This document shows, one piece after another, positions 1-6,719 of a DNA stretch of 14,349 bases. The first letter of the stretch is position 1, and the number at the start of each line of letters is the position of its first letter. This DNA comes from Candidatus Kerfeldbacteria bacterium. GTDB taxonomy: Bacteria; Patescibacteriota; Patescibacteriia; UBA9570. The notes under the pieces were generated by a model. The model was given only the letters and a program-made list of their open reading frames with translations. It did no database searches and was not told where the DNA came from. Location of the stretch: assembly GCA_016207285.1 (NCBI GenBank), contig JACQPW010000093.1, positions 1-14,349 on the forward strand, read 5' to 3'. A program made the position numbers and the translations under genes.

Positions 1-813
1 AACAATTTGAGGGGCAGACGAATGGGCGACATGTTGCCCTTCTTCGATCGTAATATTCACAAACAGCAATACCAGCAAGGGGAATAATAAGGCTTGGATG
101 GTAGCTGTCAACAGTCCGAGTAAAGCAAAGGGTAGGGGAGCCACAAACGGTGCAATGGATAACATCACCAACATTAAGACCTCTTCAGAAAAAATATTGC
201 CAAATAAACGAAAAGATAACGAAATAATTCGAGCCAGTTCGCCGATCAACTCCAAGATGCCGACAAAAAAATTAATCGGACTAGAAAAATTCAAGAATTT
301 TTTCAGATAGATTTTGACACCAACGAATTTAAATACGGTATACTGGGCAAAGATAAACATCAGTAAGGTGATACCAATCACTAGCGCATAATCGGCTAAG
401 GCTGGCCGATAAAGATGAGTCCCGTTTACTTCAAAAGCGAGTAAGCCAGGTAAAAAATTGGCCAAGTTAGCCGTCCAAAAGAACAGAATTAGGGTCATAA
501 AGACCGGAAAAATATGCTTGGTCAGCTTGGTGTTATGAGTAGTGTCTTGCACAAAATTATAGCCAGACTGCAAAATCGTCTCCATCATTAACTGTAACCG
601 ACCCGGTACCGTTTTGAGCTTATAGCGGACGATCACTGTCAAGAGAATCAAAAAAATGCTGACAGAGTAGGCCGACAGCATCGAATTAGTGACGGGCAGT
701 GGGCCAATGTTAAAAATCGTTTCTGGCTTTAAGCTCACATGAATCGAACTTTCCTCGGCATGTTCTTCAGCTTCAGCTACTTCGGTTACAGTTGTCTCGG
801 CGACCGCACTCAT
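1..813 (-). CDS. atpB: ATP synthase F0 subunit a (3' end beyond window)
   Basis: Membrane stator subunit a of F-type ATP synthase, which with the c-ring forms the ion path. 271 codons are visible from the ATG at 811-813; no stop is reached, but the hydrophilic tail after residue 255 suggests that the C-terminus is close. A 30-residue Glu/His-rich N-terminus precedes a motif typical of subunit a (IGPLPVTNSM, 36-45). Hydrophobic helices lie near 46-63, 101-122, 141-163, 181-200, 209-227 and 229-253. The decisive motif is SLSFRLFGN at 198-206: Arg202 matches the essential arginine of E. coli subunit a (R210). It is followed by an acidic pair (E210-E211) and by Gln240 in the last helix. The start overlaps the stop of the upstream gene (ATGA), indicating translational coupling. 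Proton versus sodium specificity cannot be decided from this subunit alone. Confidence 0.95.
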   Translation of the reverse strand, partial: MSAVAETTVTEVAEAEEHAEESSIHVSLKPETIFNIGPLPVTNSMLSAYSVSIFLILLTVIVRYKLKTVPGRLQLMMETILQSGYNFVQDTTHNTKLTKHIFPVFMTLILFFWTANLANFLPGLLAFEVNGTHLYRPALADYALVIGITLLMFIFAQYTVFKFVGVKIYLKKFLNFSSPINFFVGILELIGELARIISLSFRLFGNIFSEEVLMLVMLSIAPFVAPLPFALLGLLTATIQALLFPLLVLLFVNITIEEGQHVAHSSAPQIV

Positions 814-1025
814 GATTTAGATCGATTAATCAGCTTTAGTAATTTGGTGGTCGTAGTAAAAATCAGGATGTTTGAACTGATAAAGGCGAGGAAAATACCG
901 ACAATCACGTAGGTATTAGAGTCATACTGCTTGGTTAGCCATAATCCGATGCCTCCGAACAGAAACAGTGGACCCAGGATATTCCCGGTAGAAACTGCCA
1001 AAGCCGTTAACAATTGTGGTTTCAT
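810..1025 (-). CDS. AtpZ/AtpI-like small membrane protein of the ATP synthase operon
   Basis: A 71-aa protein with two hydrophobic helices (about 11-31 and 38-58) separated by a short polar loop (TKQYDSN) and ending in a basic tail. Small two-helix proteins of the AtpZ or AtpI families commonly stand first in bacterial atp operons, directly before atpB, where they are implicated in c-ring assembly or Mg2+/Ca2+ supply. Position, size, glycine-rich first helix (GGIGLWL) and the Asp in the loop fit AtpZ better than the four-helix AtpI. Its stop overlaps the atpB start by four bases. There is no Shine-Dalgarno sequence. The ATG lies three bases after the predicted transcription start, so the mRNA may be nearly leaderless. 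The family assignment rests on context and hydropathy, not on a diagnostic motif. Confidence 0.65.
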   Translation of the reverse strand: MKPQLLTALAVSTGNILGPLFLFGGIGLWLTKQYDSNTYVIVGIFLAFISSNILIFTTTTKLLKLINRSKS

Positions 1026-1034
1026 GGCGCATCT

Positions 1035-1063
1035 ATTCTAGAAGAAACCGGTAATTTGGTCAA
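1035..1063 (-). promoter_or_regulatory. Sigma70-type promoter for the atp operon
   Basis: Read on the minus strand, a -35 hexamer TTGACC (1058-1063) and a -10 hexamer TAGAAT (1035-1040) are separated by 17 bases; each has five of six consensus bases. The predicted start is near 1028, three bases before the ATG of the AtpZ-like gene, so the transcript would be almost leaderless. Prediction only. Confidence 0.6.
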
Positions 1064-1080
1064 CGGCCACTTTGAAATTG

Positions 1081-1089
1081 TGTGGATAA
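1081..1089 (-). promoter_or_regulatory. Perfect DnaA-box 9-mer between divergent promoters
   Basis: The minus strand reads TTATCCACA, identical to the high-affinity E. coli DnaA box. It sits between the -35 elements of the two divergent promoters (1058-1063 and 1103-1108) and is the only perfect copy I noticed in the window. It may be a DnaA-controlled regulatory site, a stray origin-type element, or chance. Confidence 0.4.
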
Positions 1090-1102
1090 GGCTTTTTGCT
1101 AC

Positions 1103-1131
1103 TTGACTTTTTCAAAAAAATGTATTATAAA
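1103..1131 (+). promoter_or_regulatory. Sigma70-type promoter for the rightward gene array
   Basis: A -35 hexamer TTGACT (1103-1108) and a -10 hexamer TATAAA (1126-1131) lie 17 bases apart in an AT-rich stretch with an A7 tract. The predicted start near 1138 gives a leader of about 29 bases to the ATG at 1167, with no Shine-Dalgarno sequence. This is probably the main promoter of the long rightward array. Confidence 0.65.
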
Positions 1132-1166
1132 TCAGCTATCGATCATTAGACCTACTAAACAACACT

Positions 1167-1493
1167 ATGGTAAATATGGATCCAATTCAGGATTTTATCA
1201 CGGCACTACTCAAGCAAACCAACTTAGATACCTTACCGGATGAGATGAAGGTTGATATCCAAGAGCAACTGACTGTCCAAGCCTATCGTCGCATTGGGAT
1301 AGTGATGGCAACGGAATTAGGCCAGAAAAAATCTGATGAGTTAATGACCCTGGTGGATGATCCAGCGGCCGTTCATACCGATGCCGTCAACCGTTTTATC
1401 ACCGAACACACCAAGGGATTAGAAACCAAAGTGCAAGCTGCCTTAGTAGAGTTGGGTGCAGAATTCATCAAGCAGATGAAGCTGTCGGCATGA
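1167..1493 (+). CDS. DUF5663-like small helical protein
   Basis: A 108-aa, apparently soluble and almost wholly helical protein of unknown function. The pattern of an N-terminal 'LDTLPDEMK' turn, a long helix containing 'AYRRIGIVMATEL', a segment 'DELMTLVDD' and a C-terminal helix resembles DUF5663, a short domain I associate with Candidate Phyla Radiation genomes. This is pattern memory, not a search result. There is no signal peptide, no membrane helix and no cysteine. The start is the first ATG (1167); a second in-frame ATG at 1176 is equally possible because neither has a ribosome binding site. It is the first gene after the rightward promoter, and its stop TGA overlaps the ATG of the next gene. 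Translational coupling to that gene, and through it to the large PP2C gene, suggests a shared role. Confidence 0.7.
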   Translation: MVNMDPIQDFITALLKQTNLDTLPDEMKVDIQEQLTVQAYRRIGIVMATELGQKKSDELMTLVDDPAAVHTDAVNRFITEHTKGLETKVQAALVELGAEFIKQMKLSA

Positions 1494-1654
1494 GCCAAAA
1501 TCAATTAGTACAGCAAACCCTCACCAAAGCCACGACAGAGGCTACCGTTAAGCGTATTGAAAAAATGGCTGATGAATTCATGGAACAGTTAGTGGAACTG
1601 AAAGCGCGGCAAGCCAACGTTATTGATCAGATCACTCAATCTACTAAACGGTAA
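1490..1654 (+). CDS. 54-aa helical protein, unknown function
   Basis: This short open frame encodes 54 residues, from MSQNQLVQQT to QSTKR. It has no glycine or proline, is rich in Gln, Lys, Glu and Thr, and shows heptad-like spacing of Val, Ile, Met and Leu from about residue 19 to 48 (VKRIEKMADEFMEQLVEL), so it is probably a single amphipathic or coiled-coil helix. The case for a real gene is its ATGA overlap with the preceding stop, the 4-bp gap to the next start, and its fit in an otherwise gapless array. I do not recognise the family. It could partner the similarly helical 108-aa protein or the helical body of the large PP2C protein; that is inference. Confidence 0.6.
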   Translation: MSQNQLVQQTLTKATTEATVKRIEKMADEFMEQLVELKARQANVIDQITQSTKR

Positions 1655-1658
1655 TTGT

Positions 1659-4600
1659 ATGGATGATGACGCAATGGCCAAACCACCCAAACCAGGCCGC
1701 TTAGAGAAGCTCCGACGTGTCACCAGTGAAGTGGTAGCGGCAGCGCGGCTGGGTAACATTGGCAAAGCGGCGGAGTATATTCGCGCCCGCTCCAAGGACT
1801 TTATAGGTCGCGCTACTCCCGAGCAGCACAATACTTTACTGGAAGTAGCGACGCATGCCGCTGCCCTGGATCGTTTAGCTAAGACCAAAATTGAAGCGGT
1901 ATTACATCCGGAGAAACGTTATAAGAAGCCAGCCGTAGCCAAAGAAGCCCATCCAGACCATCCCACCCGGTGTGAAGATACGGAGTTAGTGGATGGGGTA
2001 GAGGAAGTCTATGGAGTGTTTGATGGGATTGGTGGTCATGGTGGGGGTGAGTTAGCCTCAGCTGAGGCAGCCGCTACTGTTGCCAGATATTTTGGATCAA
2101 CGTCACCCGATGCCAGTATTGATGCTTTAAAGCAAGTCATGCGCGATGCCTTATTGGGCGCGCATCAGAATATTGTCATGGCACCCTACAACGTTGGTAA
2201 GAAGCCCGGAGAGCGTGCTGGTACAACTGCCGCAGTGGTTAAAATCCATCAAAATAAGCATGGCAAACGCACGGCCATTATTGGCAGTGCCGGTGATTCA
2301 CGCGTTTACATCCGTAAAACCGATGGTCGTTTAGAGCAAGCCACTACGGATCACTCCATGATTTACTACTGGCAGGAGCAAGGTGCCCTGACGGCAGAAC
2401 AGGCACGTGGTCTGAACAAACGCATGGCGGAAACAACGAGCCCAGATGTGTTAGATGATACAACTGAGGTATTAAAGTTTGGTGGAAAGAGCTATACCGA
2501 GCGGTCTATTTATAATGCTTTAAATATGGTGGCAAAATCGCTAGGTGGACCGGATGGGCAAGCTGAGCCAGATATATTGACCATAGAATTAGCACCAGGT
2601 GAAGATATTGTGATTGTCAGTGACGGTATTGCTGACTTAGTTCCACATGGTGTTATGCAGCAGATTTCTCAGACGGCGACCAGTAATGAAGACTTAGCGA
2701 AAGGCCTGTTACAAGCATCTAAGCGGGGTTTACGGGTTGGACCGAGTGGTAACAAACCGGGTGCGGTTGGTAAAACCCAAGATGATCGCTTAGTGGTGGT
2801 TGGTCCACATGAAGATGTCTTGGCGCCAGAGATTGAGCGGGTAAAACAAACCTATTTAGATGCCGCCGTCGTCAATGAGTTTTTGCCCGTGCCGTTAGAT
2901 GTGGTAGCGCAGGAGGCGGTGGTCTTAGCTTTGCAGGCAGATCGACCACTGTTGATGCGGGCGCTGAGTCTACAGTTTCGAGATCAACAGCCTAGTAGCG
3001 TTGAACAAGCTGGCTGGAGAGCGGTTGGTTTGGATGATGTCATAGACGACGTACTCAGCGGTGCTGAAGCTATCACAGTGACTGCACCGAAAGCTGCCGA
3101 ACCGGCTGACCCAGGTGCAGATCCTGAACACTTACAAAAAGCGTTGACAAACTTACGTGCAGAGTTTTATAACCGTGAATTATTAACGGTTGAAGTACTG
3201 ACGGCGCATCCTGATGCGATCACTGAGTTAGCTAAAGAGGTGGTGGGGAATGATTTTTGGTTATGGTTACGCAACGGTGCCCGAGCAGACAAAGCTGTAA
3301 AAAAAGTATTGTTGAAGGAATTTCCAGACGAAATGGCTGATCTGGGTAAGGAGCAGACTCCAATGTACGCTGCACACATACGAGAGATGAGCATGCAGTA
3401 TGACGACTTTTCTCGCCGGATGCTGCAGGAAAGACAGATACTGAGTTTGCAGACAGCCGGCAAAGTTTCTGTAGTGACAGGGGAAGCCATGCAACAACTG
3501 GATTATTTGGATGATCACGCCATTACCGCTGAGCAAGGCTTAGTGGATCAATTGACTAAACTGACTGAGTTATTGACCAGCGCGACACTAGATGTAGCCG
3601 CCTTAGCAAGCAACCCTCAAGTGCAGGAGGTTGCCCGACATCTAGGTATTAGTGTCGAGGCAGTGGTAGAAACGGTCCAAGCCCAACATGCGGCCTTACT
3701 GCACATCGCTTCACAGCAAGAAAAAGCCACTCACACCTTCGCACAAGGTGTCAAAAAAGTAGCGGGGTATCTGGCTGGTGGAGCCGCCTTAAGTGCTGGC
3801 GCAGGTTTAGCTGTTACGGCAGGTTTGGCTACGGCTGGTGTTGCCCCGCTTGTGGCCATGGGTACGCTGACTGCCATCAAAATCTATGATGCCTATAGCA
3901 CTGTCGGCAAGCAAGACAAGTTGCGTAAAGAGTTTCAAGCTAGACTACTTGGTGATCTAAAGACCAGTCGGGATGCCTACGCCGCTTTGGATGATGCTAG
4001 TCGTGGAGTCAGTAAAGCAACTAATACCTTTAAGACCGTCTTAGAAAATCTAGCGGCTGGTCTGGCGCAACGTAAGGAAGAGCAATTACGTGGTGCCAAC
4101 TTAAGTCATCCTACCGATGTGTACGACCGCTATTACCGGCGTTTCGTGGCAGATTACTTAGGAGCTGAAGTCGCTGCCCAAGATCAAGCGGTGAGTGCTT
4201 ATAATACTGCATTAGATGGTAATGTCCCAGCTGATGAATTGACTCGCTTAGCTAAAGCCATGTTCGAAGCTCAAGCCAATTTTGCAACAGCCGCCGAACC
4301 GTATCGCCGCCTAGCCGAAGCTCAAGGCAGTTTAACAGCCCTTGAACGGGACACCCAGGCCAGAGAAGCCAAAGCGAGCCAGTCAATGACACCAGGGTGG
4401 TTGGAGCGCTACCCCCGCATTGCGGCTCTGTTAGGGATGCGCGCGGACACGGTGTCTGACAAGTTATCGAGCGTGGCCTTTTTTACGGCGATGGGCGCGA
4501 TTGGCAGGGAAAATATTAGCGTCCGGATAGCGATGTCGGCCTTTGCCGGCGCTCGCTTAGGGGACGCTGGTTTTGCTTTTCTTGAGCGCAAGTTTATGAA

Positions 4601-6701
4601 CGAGGAGAATAACCTAGACGTCCTGAACGCATCTTATTTGAGTGATATCGATCCGGGTGATCCCTTGGATGCTAAACAGCAATTGGATCGATTAGGGAGA
4701 GTCGCTGCTCGAACTAGAGAGAAATTATTAGACCAGAATTTTAAACGTCGTAAGCCCAAGGAATATCGTGACCTGCAAAGAATTTTGCAATCATACGAAC
4801 AGCTATCTTTGGCTACCAGAGCCCGACTGGCTATTTTTGGTCTCGATCAACAGGAATCTAAGCTGCTTAGTCGCGAACTCTTGATTGCGAAATCGTTAAA
4901 GGCCATGAAGCTGTTCGTGCGTGGCGGTTTTATGTTGGCAGGTGCTTATGCGGGCCTCTTAGGAGGTCAATACTTGGTTGAATTAGCCGCGGACAAAGCC
5001 GAAGCGGAGCTTGATCAGACGGGTGCTGGCGCGCCCCCTGGACCAGAAACAGTAGCGACCGTCGATATCGTTCCATTATCTGAAGTAAACGCTAATATTA
5101 AAGGGCTGTTGAGTTCTAACCTGCTCTATCGTGACTATGATAAATTAGTGCAGGAAATTATTAAACCCCATTACGATGCGAGCGCTCTAGACAAAGATTT
5201 AGGAATCCAGGCACACGGTTTAGAATTCTCGTATGATGTCTCTGGAGGCGACCCAAATAATTTGCATGTAGATTTATGGGCAGAAGATCCTCATAACTCA
5301 AATGTGTATGTAAAAGTAGATGAACCATTTTACCAGGAGTTACAGCGGTCATTACACAATGCGCCAGACCAGGCGACTGTACCAGCGGGTTACCTGGAAA
5401 CGTATCAACAAACCGGGCATTTACCAGTTATTAACGCCGATGGACAAGTCGTAGCAGCTGCATCTTCTGCGTCTGAGCCCACTGTGCCACTAGCTGGAAA
5501 TGTTGCTGGTAGCGTTGCCTCGGGTGAGCCCACCCCTGGTGCGGCCCCAGCGGTACCTGGTGAACCGGTTACACCACCGGCAGCAAGCGCTGCTGGGGAA
5601 CCAGTGCCTGCAGCGGGTGTTTCACCCAGTGGTGCAGCCTCACCAGAGCCTGTAGTGCCGAGTATAAAAGGCACGGCTGAACAATTATCCCATGGCGTCC
5701 GTGAGACTAAAGGTCTATTACATGGATTGCAGGGGCAAGGAACACTTAAAGCCATCACCCGTGGTTTATTGGATACTAAAGTAACGCTGCATGGTCAGGT
5801 CGTGTCGATGATGGAAACGGGCGTGCGTGATGCTAACACCGTTAGTCCAGATTTAGGCGCCGATGGCCAAGTACATCTCTTTGATGTTCATGATGGTCAC
5901 CAGATTGCCGATAGTGAGATGGATAAATATCTGTACATTATGAAAGAGGGTCCAGGTGGTCATGGCACTGGGGCAGCGGTTGAACGTGTTGCCGACCTAC
6001 CTGGAGCAGCCGCCCCGCTGGAACCCTCACCAGAACCGGTCTTTCGAGTTCCAGATTTAGGTCATGATACCGCTCACTCCTATGTTGCCGAGGGGTTACG
6101 TGATTATGTGAACACACACCCTGATTACACCTACTTGTCCGGCCTCAACGATGCTGTCTTGGCGGATCAACCAGAACTAAGACATATCGCGGATCAATTA
6201 ACCGAACAATATCAAGAGACGTCACTAGCCCAACCAGTTGTGCCGAATTTAGCCGGTGGGGGCGGAGGTGGTGGTGGAGCAGTACTGCCTGAGCCGACTG
6301 TTCCAGCCAGTTCCGCTGGAGAGTTTAGTACTCTTGATAGAAGCGCAGACTATACCAACGTTGGTCGTTTGAATGCCGAGGGCATGCGCGAACTAACCCT
6401 AGCTGAACATATCAGCGCGACTGGTGAGGTGCAGGATTATGACCACTTTAAGAAAGATATTCTAGATTTATTGGGCGCCGACACCCGCGATCGTATCCAC
6501 ACGGCTAATCACTTAGTGTTTGAAGAACGGGGTGGCCAATTGTATGTGGATGTGGCCGGTGGTGCCAGAGAGCACTATTTAGTTACTCCAGAGTTGTATA
6601 CAGCACTGATGGATCATTTCAAAACCGTGGTGAACACTCCGGGCCATGGTGGACAATTTGACCAGGATGAGTTTAAGCGTGTCCTTGAGAAAGCCAAATA
6701 A
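1659..6701 (+). CDS. Giant PP2C-type phosphatase domain membrane protein (1680 aa)
   Basis: The N-terminal part is a PP2C-family Mg2+/Mn2+-dependent Ser/Thr phosphatase (about 95-385) after a basic helical segment (8-85). The metal-site motifs are present: ED at 106-107, FDGIGGHGGG at 121-130 (Asp122), AGTT at 187-190, AGDSR at 211-215, TDHS at 230-233, SDGIAD at 321-326 and QDDR at 374-377 (Asp375). Catalysis is therefore likely. A long, mostly helical body follows (485-1080), with a Gly/Ala-rich hydrophobic hairpin at 701-745 and a further membrane helix near 1084-1108; 936-970 is a weaker candidate. The C-terminal 550 residues hold EPxxP-rich linkers, eight consecutive glycines (1533-1540) and a domain seen twice (1159-1232 and 1593-1657). 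Typical PP2Cs have 240-300 residues. I infer a cytoplasmic phosphatase with an extracytoplasmic tail. The ATG at 1659 is chosen because the frame's upstream extension is only a TTG inside the preceding gene. Substrate and cognate kinase are unknown. Confidence 0.85.
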   Translation: MDDDAMAKPPKPGRLEKLRRVTSEVVAAARLGNIGKAAEYIRARSKDFIGRATPEQHNTLLEVATHAAALDRLAKTKIEAVLHPEKRYKKPAVAKEAHPDHPTRCEDTELVDGVEEVYGVFDGIGGHGGGELASAEAAATVARYFGSTSPDASIDALKQVMRDALLGAHQNIVMAPYNVGKKPGERAGTTAAVVKIHQNKHGKRTAIIGSAGDSRVYIRKTDGRLEQATTDHSMIYYWQEQGALTAEQARGLNKRMAETTSPDVLDDTTEVLKFGGKSYTERSIYNALNMVAKSLGGPDGQAEPDILTIELAPGEDIVIVSDGIADLVPHGVMQQISQTATSNEDLAKGLLQASKRGLRVGPSGNKPGAVGKTQDDRLVVVGPHEDVLAPEIERVKQTYLDAAVVNEFLPVPLDVVAQEAVVLALQADRPLLMRALSLQFRDQQPSSVEQAGWRAVGLDDVIDDVLSGAEAITVTAPKAAEPADPGADPEHLQKALTNLRAEFYNRELLTVEVLTAHPDAITELAKEVVGNDFWLWLRNGARADKAVKKVLLKEFPDEMADLGKEQTPMYAAHIREMSMQYDDFSRRMLQERQILSLQTAGKVSVVTGEAMQQLDYLDDHAITAEQGLVDQLTKLTELLTSATLDVAALASNPQVQEVARHLGISVEAVVETVQAQHAALLHIASQQEKATHTFAQGVKKVAGYLAGGAALSAGAGLAVTAGLATAGVAPLVAMGTLTAIKIYDAYSTVGKQDKLRKEFQARLLGDLKTSRDAYAALDDASRGVSKATNTFKTVLENLAAGLAQRKEEQLRGANLSHPTDVYDRYYRRFVADYLGAEVAAQDQAVSAYNTALDGNVPADELTRLAKAMFEAQANFATAAEPYRRLAEAQGSLTALERDTQAREAKASQSMTPGWLERYPRIAALLGMRADTVSDKLSSVAFFTAMGAIGRENISVRIAMSAFAGARLGDAGFAFLERKFMNEENNLDVLNASYLSDIDPGDPLDAKQQLDRLGRVAARTREKLLDQNFKRRKPKEYRDLQRILQSYEQLSLATRARLAIFGLDQQESKLLSRELLIAKSLKAMKLFVRGGFMLAGAYAGLLGGQYLVELAADKAEAELDQTGAGAPPGPETVATVDIVPLSEVNANIKGLLSSNLLYRDYDKLVQEIIKPHYDASALDKDLGIQAHGLEFSYDVSGGDPNNLHVDLWAEDPHNSNVYVKVDEPFYQELQRSLHNAPDQATVPAGYLETYQQTGHLPVINADGQVVAAASSASEPTVPLAGNVAGSVASGEPTPGAAPAVPGEPVTPPAASAAGEPVPAAGVSPSGAASPEPVVPSIKGTAEQLSHGVRETKGLLHGLQGQGTLKAITRGLLDTKVTLHGQVVSMMETGVRDANTVSPDLGADGQVHLFDVHDGHQIADSEMDKYLYIMKEGPGGHGTGAAVERVADLPGAAAPLEPSPEPVFRVPDLGHDTAHSYVAEGLRDYVNTHPDYTYLSGLNDAVLADQPELRHIADQLTEQYQETSLAQPVVPNLAGGGGGGGGAVLPEPTVPASSAGEFSTLDRSADYTNVGRLNAEGMRELTLAEHISATGEVQDYDHFKKDILDLLGADTRDRIHTANHLVFEERGGQLYVDVAGGAREHYLVTPELYTALMDHFKTVVNTPGHGGQFDQDEFKRVLEKAK
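5133..5354 (+). repeat. C-terminal domain of the PP2C protein, copy 1
   Basis: Residues 1159-1232. The pattern is DYDKLVQEI, then a spacer, HGLEF, a GG turn, LHVDLW, VYVKV, and PFYQEL. It matches copy 2 in order and spacing of motifs, though identity is low, suggesting an old intragenic duplication of a small alpha+beta domain. Confidence 0.5.
5460..5666 (+). repeat. Pro/Ala/Glu-rich linker of the PP2C protein
   Basis: Residues 1268-1336 are low-complexity and carry recurring EP motifs (SEPTVP, GEPTPG, GEPVTP, GEPVPA, PEPVVP). Similar EP motifs recur later (EPSPEP near 1455, PEPTVP near 1544). Such sequences are typical of extended extracytoplasmic linkers or stalks. The DNA repeats are imperfect at codon level, so this is not a recent tandem array. 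Confidence 0.7.
6255..6278 (+). repeat. Octaglycine codon run
   Basis: Eight successive GGN codons encode residues 1533-1540 of the PP2C protein and separate the last EP-rich linker from the second copy of the repeated C-terminal domain. Codons are mixed (GGT, GGG, GGC, GGA), so the run is not a pure mononucleotide slippage tract. It probably serves as a flexible hinge. Confidence 0.8.
6435..6629 (+). repeat. C-terminal domain of the PP2C protein, copy 2
   Basis: Residues 1593-1657. The pattern is DYDHFKKDI, a spacer, NHLVF, a GG turn, LYVDVA, HYLV, and ELYTALMDHF. It aligns motif by motif with copy 1 and lies near the end of the protein after the glycine hinge. Confidence 0.5.
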
Positions 6702-6713
6702 ATTTGCTATGGT
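6685..6713 (+). promoter_or_regulatory. Possible leaderless promoter before the 147-aa gene
   Basis: TTGAGA (6685-6690) and TATGGT (6708-6713) are 17 bases apart at the very end of the PP2C gene. With the usual 6-base gap after the -10 box, transcription would begin at 6720, exactly the A of the next ATG. The -10 box is only a four-of-six match, so this is tentative. Confidence 0.4.
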
Positions 6714-6719
6714 ACTGAC

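Noticed and set aside
98..310. 70-aa plus-strand open frame within atpB
   Set aside because: It lies antisense to the best-conserved part of subunit a, including the essential arginine region, and is Lys/Asn-rich with no recognisable features.
1026..1166. A full replication origin in the divergent gap
   Set aside because: Only one DnaA box, too short a region and no dnaA or dnaN nearby; kept only as a regulatory-site finding.
1623..1658. TTG start 36 bases upstream of the ATG for the giant PP2C gene
   Set aside because: It would lie inside the 54-aa gene, uses a rarer start and adds 12 unremarkable residues; the ATG at 1659 fits the 4-bp spacing seen elsewhere in the array.
5405..5758. 117-aa minus-strand open frame opposite the Pro-rich linker
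   Set aside because: Its Gly/Ala/Thr/Pro-rich composition mirrors the low-complexity coding strand; no start context or neighbour supports it. Other antisense frames such as 1589-1888, 3167-3490, 8245-8502 and 10998-11255 are rejected for the same reason.
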